Assembly: GCA_036925085.1 (NCBI GenBank)
Contig: JAUPFP010000024.1
Coordinates: 1,460,001 to 1,524,000, forward strand
Origin: Brachycybe producta
Taxonomy: Eukaryota; Arthropoda; Diplopoda; Playtdesmida; Andrognathidae
DNA: 64,000 nt
Reading direction: 5' to 3'
The position numbers were made by a program, and so were the translations under genes. Under the pieces are notes generated by a model, which was given only the letters and a program-made list of their open reading frames with translations, ran no database searches and was not told the origin of the DNA. Below, piece after piece: positions 56,601 to 64,000 of the stretch. The stretch's first letter is position 1. Each line of letters opens with the position of its first letter.

Positions 56601-59600
56601 AATCGGTGTCTCCTCTCTCAACAAAGATATTTTTCCGGACGAACTAACAAAGTCTTCTACTTCGACCAGAGCTTTTGGAAGCAGTTTAGCATTGAATAGA
56701 CGCAGAAGACAATCGAGGACGTTTCGCCATCCTTCCCTGAGAATGTCTCCATGTCGATGCGTCAAGTTGAATACTGTTTTAGCAGCCAGCTGCGCTTTCG
56801 CATTACCACCGAATATAATAGGAATTACCTCTGGCGCCTTTATAAATGCAAAAGGTATGAAAATTCAAAACAAGAATTTTGTCTTTAAGCTTTAGTCACA
56901 AACCTCTTGAGAGTTGAGTAGTGTAGTGAATTTACACAAAGAAATAATCAAGTGATCAAAGACGTCGCTCATTCCATAATGTGCAGCTATCATTGCACAT
57001 TTTCTAATACAAAAAAAAAACTTATCAAGTCTTGCGTTCTGGACATTGAATTCATAGATCAGGCAGTTAAGTTACCTGAATCCAGAAATCGTTCTCTGAA
57101 TGACAGCGTCATCTACGCTCTTGTCAAAGACGAACGACAGAGCAGCAACCGTTGGCCCCCAAATTAACGAGAAGAGATTGCGATCAAAAGAACCGCTCGG
57201 AACTCGGATAAAGTGACCGTCCTTAGTCAAACCTCGTCTCAAAAGCATCTTCCAAACATAGTTTTCTCGAACGAGTCCTGTTTGCTCCGCAGGCATCACA
57301 ATTTCTTCGTTACTTTATTTCGAAACGACAAAAACGTTCAAAGTTGAAAACGTGGACTCGTAAAAACTATACTCATAGTACCGTATTGAAACATAAATTT
57401 CTTCCAACATTTCTGGATCAAAATCCTGCCCACCGTTCACCTTACTCAAATTTTTCTTGAACTCCTAACATGAAAAAAGCTGTCGTAAATTTCGTTTTTC
57501 GTATTAATTTGTTTTTATTTACTTCTATAGTCATCGGAATGTTCTGTTTTTTAACGTTATGGTTGTGTTGATCAACATTGAGCATAATGACTGCATAAGC
57601 CAAAGTGAAAGCTGCATCGCTGTTTGCAAACGGTTCACTGTTCGATTTCTGCAATCGTAAAACCATAAATGAGAACTCCTGATGATGTTAACATTTCCGA
57701 GCACGGATTCTTACATGCCAATGTTCGGCAAAATGCTCCATTATGAGCAAAATCACCGGAGCTTCACCCGGAAGTCTGAAAGTTTCCAAATACATTCGTA
57801 AAGCCTCGTCAACTCTTGTGTCTTCGAAATTGAACGACCTTTAAACATCAATTACAGTGAGCTCACAAAAGAAGAAGAAACAGATATTTCTAAAGAAAAC
57901 TGTGCTTACTTCACAAATGATTCAAGAATTTTCAAATTCTGACGATTACTGATGTATTCACCAATCATTTTCTTATCTAGTCTTGGATTTTCTTTTAGAA
58001 AATTGGCCACTTCTGCAGGATCTGCAGCACTACTCAACATCCCACTCTCTTGAAGAAATTGAATACCTTTACTCGGTTTTGTGTTGAACTGTTCAGTGCC
58101 ACTAAGTAACAACTGTAATAGTAACAAATAAAAAACAAGTTAACGAACATAATTAAGTTCGATCGTCGAGGGTATTTATTGCCTTTTTTCTATGTTTAAT
58201 ATTGACTAGATCGGCGTACGAAGGAATGTGTTCAGAAATTTTCTCGTGGTGGTTTTCTTTCTGCTCGTTTCTTGACCTTTCGCACATATTCGGATCTTTA
58301 GCTAGAATAGATTGTGCAAGAAGATATCCCGAAGCCATCGGTAGATGACTAGTGCTTCCTGGTATCGTTGTAGACAAAGGGTCCACTGACATCTCGGTCT
58401 TGGAGTGATCTATAGGTGAAAAGATGATACGAGAGAATAATTTGCATTTCAAAATAAATTTTATGGGAAAAGTACCGTGTAGTTGACTCAAAGATGAATA
58501 CGATCTATCCATCGTTTGTCTGTCACGTAAAACTTTGGCATGACAGTGATTTTCTATACTGTCTATTACGGTAAGAAGTGCATCGAGTGAAAGCAGATGT
58601 GTCGAATAAAGTCCAGACATTGGAAAAGCATTCTATAAGATCACGAAGTAGTCAGTTTTTAAAGAACTTTTATTATTAATGCGTTACTTAAAACCTTGGA
58701 TAAAAGTTTAGTCAGCTCTTCAAATAGATTGGAACAGTAAAGATCGCAGTCATAATTGAGGTAGAGTTCGGTGACAAATCCAGGAATGCACCAAAGTTGA
58801 ACCAGCGATTCTAAAACCATTTCGCGTTGTTCATACGGAATTTTTTGAGACTCGGACATGATGATGGCCATCAATTTGTTGAGATACATCTGTTGAATTA
58901 CAGAGTTAAAAGGAGATTGGATGTTGATAATTAAATCTCGAGATTTACCTCTAACTGGAATTTCAGATGGACTCTAAGCGCTTCAAAAAGAAGAAAACAA
59001 ACCCGCAATGATGCAACAAATAACGAGAGTCGTTCTGAATTGATCAACTATAGGAAAAAACGTATTTTCATCTTTTATTATTAAACAAAAAAAAACAAGG
59101 TGATTGTGTCGACACTCACGAAAAACAAGTTTCTACAGAGTTCATCTTTAACCATACTGAGAAGAGATGGAAACCTTCCAATGTAGCTGGCATTAGCTTC
59201 TAACGCAACGGTTAACAAACTCAGTCCGATGTGGATCATCACCTCGCTATTCTGCCTAGAATTGAAAAAAACTATTGTAATAACTCCACTTTTTTCAATT
59301 ACAAATGTGCTTTTGAAGTATTGTCACTTGTCAAGTGGATTAATGAGAGATATCAGGAATCTAAATAGTTCTCTCATGCATGGTAGACCGTATGGAACAA
59401 GAGGGCCATCTCTTCCCTGTTGTTGTGGCGTAAAACGAACTCCTCTCGGGTTTACGTAATCAACATTTGTCGTCGTATCTTGATCGTCGCTAATATCTAG
59501 AGCACTAGAGACGATCGATGTCGTTTCCGAAGTTGACAACTAAAACAAGAACATAATATTAAGAGAATATTTTGATGAGAAAGTTTTAAAAAAAGTCCAC

Positions 59601-60949
59601 TTTTCATCCAACCTCTGATGCAGCCTGTAGATTTTCCTGCATATCTATGACCCCTAACGATGTCGTGATGGCAGCATCAACGTTTTTGTTGTTGTCGCCA
59701 TCAACATCGTTTGTTGCAGTATCAGGAAATTCCTTTGTCAAACCATCGCAAGGAGTAGTTGCAGGCGTCACTCCTTCGTGAGGAGTCGAAACGCCACTAT
59801 CTGGAGATGGAAACGAAGACGTCTGATGATTTTCTTCTCCGTTCTTAGTTCCAAATTCTCGCGTCTGAGGATATTTTTTATGTTTGGGCCTGGGAGATTT
59901 TCTTTTTGACTTGCCACGAGACGTGTCCATCATTCCGGCACGCATCTTCAACTATTAAAAATTTTAAATAAACAAAAAACGCATCATTTTAACTTCATAC
60001 CCAAAACAGAACCATTCGACGTCTCGTTTGGTTCATGTTACAAACTTTTCGAACCGAAGCTCCGGTTCCGTTATCGTCTTTAAACTGTGGCAAACGTGCA
60101 AACAACAATTGGGTCATGTCAACGAGTGCATTCTCGGCCGATTTCCTCAACAACTCTGCAAATGAATCGAGAAATCGTTTAAGATAATGTCTTAAAAAAA
60201 CGACTAATTGCTTTTGAATAATAATCACCACTTAGTCTCATTTCGAAGCAGATACGAAAGCAGGATTGCATAATTTCGCAGAAGGATTCATTTGAAAGAA
60301 GAACTCCAACTGGTGACAGCATCAGAGTTCGTAAAACCTAAAAAACTGTGGTTTAAAGCATGGCACTTCAACATTAAGATGTGCCAGTTATAAACCTGCA
60401 GAATTTTCATGAGGACGACTTCGTCTGATCCAGGATCTGTTCCGACAAATCGAGCGTGAGTTACAGCATCTGTGATATTCTCAACGGCAGAAGAAGCCGT
60501 TTCACAACCAACATCTACGTTTATCGAGGTGAAAACCATTAATTTTGAAAACATATGCTATCGTTATGGTTGACGAACCTACGAGACCGTAAGTTAGGAA
60601 TTTATTGATTGAAGATAAAGCCAACCCTGTGACCGGTCCGGTCGTATCACCAGATCGAATTACTTCAAGAAAAGGTCCCAAAAACTGATTCAAATCCAAA
60701 TCGGATAGATCTGAATGCAATACAGATGATAAATGTGAAAAGTATTCTCAACTGTCACGGAATAGTTAAAACTGGACCTGATACGTGATTTAGAATGTCT
60801 TTAAGGTCGTTGAAGCTTCGTATAAGAGGATCTTCGACATCCTGATAGACATGAGACGACCACTTGTTGTTGCCACCTCTTTTCATAGCCATCACAACGA
60901 TGTGCATCTCTCCCTGAACGATGTAAGTACTGTTGGCAGGCGGTGACAT
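53643..60949 (-). CDS. GBF1: GBF1, Golgi brefeldin A-resistant Arf guanine-nucleotide exchange factor
   Basis: A large Sec7 exchange factor that loads GTP on Arf1 at the cis-Golgi/ERGIC for COPI coat assembly. Twenty-seven exons join in phase to 1800 aa (human 1859). Exon starts, descending: 60949, 60710, 60514, 60337, 60155, 59951, 59539, 59255, 59047, 58889, 58632, 58409, 58112, 57838, 57648, 57464, 57312, 57003, 56837, 56334, 55602, 55105, 54885, 54589, 54262, 54033, 53848. Order: N-terminal DCB ([11 protein letters not shown] near residue 9), HUS with its box NYDCD (521-525), Sec7 (about 670-870) with the catalytic glutamate E762 in FRLPGEAP, the motif [14 protein letters not shown] (M800 matches the human residue linked to brefeldin sensitivity), HDS domains, and a Pro/Gln-rich tail ending SIPRSQ. 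Introns 12 and 25 have GC donors. Exon 5 has two usable donors (60046 or 60001); the first fits the family better. The gene appears complete and intact. Confidence 0.95.
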
Positions 60950-62376
60950 CGTTAAGTTTAATCAAAACTTAATAGAAATAGTAACAAAAAACCTGTCAAA
61001 TTCACATTAAGAAAGTAGACACTAAGTGTCAAAGCAAGAAATGAACCATTTGAAATAAAAGATGTTATTAGTCGAAATACAACAGGTTACATCATGAAAT
61101 TAAATTCTAAGGTCATTGAATGTTTACGTTTCATTGATATGCAAATGAGTTAGTCATTGAAAAATATTGAATGTCTCGTTGTTTCGGTTCTTATTTCTTC
61201 CTCGTTTAGTTCGTTTTTCGCTAAAACTTACAGTCAAGAATCAATTTTGGTATTAAACGTGTTTTTCAGTTATTGTGACTCGACGAAAAATCAGTAAATT
61301 TATAGTTTTTCGTCATTCCAGATGCTTTCTAAGATATTTATTTCGTAGTCTATTGCTGGCGTGTACTACTGCAATATGCTAATTTATAAACAAATCGGAA
61401 GCTAATTTTTCCGAAAAAAAACTCTTTCGGAAGTGACGTCACACAATTATACAGATAGTTACTAACTTACTTTTTCATTCTTAACCGGTTACTAATGCCA
61501 AAAATCAGTCTTTACGTTTGGTAACTGCAGTGTAATCTTCCGCCACGCAACTTGGTTATGACGTCACAAAATAATGCTGTTAAGTTTATATACATACAGG
61601 TAGCTCAACTTAGATCTTTGTTTTTGAGGTATTTCATATCGAAGCGAAGTGTGGTCAAAAAATGGCACCACCTCCACTCAGAGCTAAGTTTTTGAAGTTG
61701 CAGTGTTACACTTCGATTTTATTACACAAACGGTTGACGAGAAAAAGAATAATAAAGGGATGTAAGAGGACTAAACTTCACTAAAGGGAACATTAAAGAG
61801 AGGCTATACAATTAATGCTCACGCACGATTTTTTCTCTAACATGGAGTTTTGATACCTGTATATATGTGTATTTTGATTGCCCGGGATCAGATTTTTATG
61901 CAATATTAAGCTCGAGTTTCTCAATTTGTGGCCCAAATTCCAATTGTAATGTGCCTTGAAAAGTTGAAATTATTTTTTCTAGAAGTTAAATATTTAATTA
62001 TGAATTAAATTTAAATTAACAATTAAATTTTTGATTAAAAAAAAACAATAATTGGTTTTTTTTTCTGAAAAGGATTTAACTTGAACCGCAGATTGAGAAA
62101 CACTTTGTTCAATTTTTGCCTACATTCCGATCCCTATTGATTCTTCCCAGAAGGATTTTGCAAGCGCAACAATACTTTAACCGGTTAGATTTTTTGTGAC
62201 GTATATGATCACATGACCCAAAGCTATATAAGTAGCATGTTTGGCGCCAGCTACGTCATTGCTGATTCGTGGAAGGGAGTGTTTCGTTTGTGGTCTTTCC
62301 TTCTGTTGTTCTTTGTTTTCTCTCTTCTTCGTGTGATATTGTTTTATTAAGAGATTTTATTATTATTACTGTTATA
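60950..62376. promoter_or_regulatory. Head-to-head promoter region of GBF1 and the Squid-like gene
   Basis: This 1.4-kb interval has no exon. On the GBF1 side it carries the ETS-CRE composite CGGAAGTGACGTCA (61428-61441), a second TGACGTCA (61559-61566) and the AACCGGTT palindrome (61483-61490). On the Squid side it has AACCGGTT again (62179-62186) and a TATA box TATATAAG (62225-62232), about 150 bp before the ATG at 62377. The two genes therefore diverge from a shared regulatory region; whether they are co-regulated is unknown. Confidence 0.55.
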
Positions 62377-64000
62377 ATGTCTGACGAATTTGCTTCGAAG
62401 GAAGAATTTCAAGGCAATGGTGACTATGGCGAAGATGCTGAACAGAATTATGAAGGCTATGACGAGAACACAGATTTCACGGCCGACGACAGTCAACCCG
62501 CAAACGGAGGTGGAAACGGTGCGATGGGCAATGACGGTAGCGGAGACGCCGGCGGTGGCGGACATCATCTAAACAGCAAAGAACACGACGACGAAAGGTA
62601 CAATCAGATCATTAATAAACACATTCTGCCAACATTCATTTCATCTAAATTTATCAAACGAAGCCCCCCCCCCCGTTTTTTAAAACTTGATAATCGAGTT
62701 ATTTTAAAAAGTTTCGACAAAAAAACCGGTTGAAAATCGGAAGAAATTTGTTCCAAAAATGGCGGCGTCTTTTTCATTCATCGTATTTTTCATTTGTTTG
62801 AAATCTGCTTTCATCGGATACATCCTTAAGTTAATCGTATTTTTGATATTGTTTTCTTGAAGAAATTATCATTTTACAGCTTGTTTTATTAGTAATTGTT
62901 AGGTATTTTATTGTCAAGTCTTGTTTTGTCAAAAAAAAAAAGTTTCTTTTGTTTATTTTGGAAACTCAATTTTGACACTGAGAAAAGGACGCCATTTTTG
63001 TGACGCATTAAATTTTGACATAAGCCTATGCTTACGTTAGTGACGTTTTGATGCACTAAAACGATAAACGCAAAGTGTGAACAAGTATGGCGTTTTAAAT
63101 ACATTTCTGTGGCGGGCATTTGTAATCAGCTTTAGAATTTCTTAAGCTCCGCCTTTTTATGAGTAATCAATTTCTAATTGGTTCGTTTACGTGGTCTGTT
63201 GTCTATAATTGATTGGTGTTTGGTCTGACGCTCATAAAAAGGCGGATCCAAAAAAAAAATACTGAAGCTGTTTACAGATGTCGGTACTTCTGAGTTAGGA
63301 CGACATATTAGTACACTTTTTACGATCAATATGTAGTTTCGAAAATGAGACTTCTTGTCACTTTTTTGTTTTTAGATTTTACATGTGCTTTTGCGCAGTT
63401 TAGTGAGCCGCTTTTTCGATCATTATTTGCAAAATTGCAGGCGTAACGTCATGAGAACTAAAGAAAGGGGGGCTTCGTTTTATACTTTGCTTTTTCATTA
63501 TTATAAATTGACTTTTATATTTAGATGTTATTTTGAAGATTTATCGCCAATTAACCAGTTTTCCCACCCAATCCCCTTTAATAATTAGGCATTTTAAGTG
63601 TAATTTCATTAATTTGTTATTGTACGGGCAATTTTTTTGCATTTGATTATTATTGTTCTTTATTATTCTGATGTATATTTCGTAATTGATCGTAAAAATG
63701 TAATGTTTAATTTATTTATTTTTTATTTTTTTTTGTCTTATTTATTAATTAACCATTAAATACTTTTTAACTTATTATTTTTACAGTGCCCGTAGTATTT
63801 TCCGGTTGTGACACACAGACCAATCAATGAAAATCTCTAAAGTCAACTTCTCTCTTGAGTTATAAGTGTAAAAAAAAATAACGTAAAAGAAAAAACAGAA
63901 AAATAAATATGAAAAAAGCTTTTTACTCTCGAGGGTCCGTCGCTTGGGGAGAGTGAAGGGGGATTTGTTTGGGGGACCTCTTGAGAGAGCTGCTACTACA
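62377..64000 (+). CDS. sqd: Squid/hnRNP A-B-like RNA-binding protein, 5' part only
   Basis: The first coding exon is 62377-62597 and ends GAA AG|gtacaa. The gene runs off the window. It encodes about 74 residues starting MSDEFASKEEFQGNG. The stretch is acidic, Tyr/Asn/Gly-rich and low in complexity, and ends HHLNSKEHDDER. In Squid and the hnRNP A/B-D group such a leader sits just before the first RRM (typically ...RKLFVGGL), and the AG| phase-2 end would let the next exon supply that motif. No RRM is inside the window, so the family call rests on the leader, the DDER end and the TATA promoter. Squid-type proteins package and localise mRNA in the nucleus and cytoplasm. The first intron (62598 to beyond 64000) holds a degenerate family A-like repeat at about 63112-63270 and no exon that I can see. 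Confidence 0.6.
63112..63270. repeat. Degenerate family A-like inverted repeat
   Basis: AAGCTCCGCCTTTTTATGAG and, further on, CTCATAAAAAGGCGGA form inverted arms like the GGCTCCGCCC arm of family A. The outer part is diverged (GGGCATTTGTAATCAGC) and no flanking duplication is visible. Confidence 0.4.

Noticed and set aside
63385-63588. Open frame in the intron of the Squid-like gene
   Set aside because: It has no RRM signature and no splice sites in the right phase; the first RRM exon must lie beyond the window.

Overview
The window is AT-rich animal nuclear DNA with spliced genes, polyadenylation signals and many small transposons. The best clues to the host are a Hippo/MST kinase whose catalytic domain reads like arthropod Hippo (for example [11 protein letters not shown] and [14 protein letters not shown]), a Squid-like hnRNP start, and a TTAGG-like (arthropod-type telomere unit) track inside a transposon. 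I infer an arthropod, but not a fly, because it carries a FRAS1/FREM-type gene. No species can be named from this sequence.

Layout. 557-1683 (+): a small three-exon gene of unknown function. 2766-13065 (+): the Hippo/MST1-2 kinase in 10 coding exons; its 6.1-kb first intron holds Helitron-like copies, MITEs and a tRNA-like relic. 16695-43401 (+): a type II membrane protein with a Ser/Thr/Asn-rich ectodomain; its 17-kb first intron is a transposon graveyard with two foldback elements that have clear target-site duplications. 46965-52619 (-): a secreted-then-membrane-anchored FREM2-like protein that lacks the usual N-terminal CSPG repeats. 53643-60949 (-): a complete GBF1 Arf-GEF in 27 exons. 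62377 to the window end (+): the first exon of a Squid/hnRNP-like RNA-binding protein, head-to-head with GBF1.

I see no operon-like logic or shared pathway among the genes. The Hippo kinase is a growth-control kinase, GBF1 drives Golgi Arf activation, the FREM-like protein is an epithelial matrix/adhesion protein with a PDZ-ligand tail, and the hnRNP is nuclear. What the genes do share is promoter vocabulary: palindromic TGACGTCA (CRE) sites are strongly over-represented, an ETS-CRE composite lies upstream of both the Hippo and GBF1 genes, and AACCGGTT palindromes lie in the same promoters.

The most notable observation is the short FREM-like gene. A canonical signal-peptide exon splices in phase straight onto the last Calx-beta domains and C-terminal half of FREM2, with no CSPG repeats. 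Four of about 50 introns also appear to use GC-AG rather than GT-AG borders. All exon boundaries were derived by hand from splice signals, reading phase and protein-family similarity recalled from knowledge; no alignment was run.
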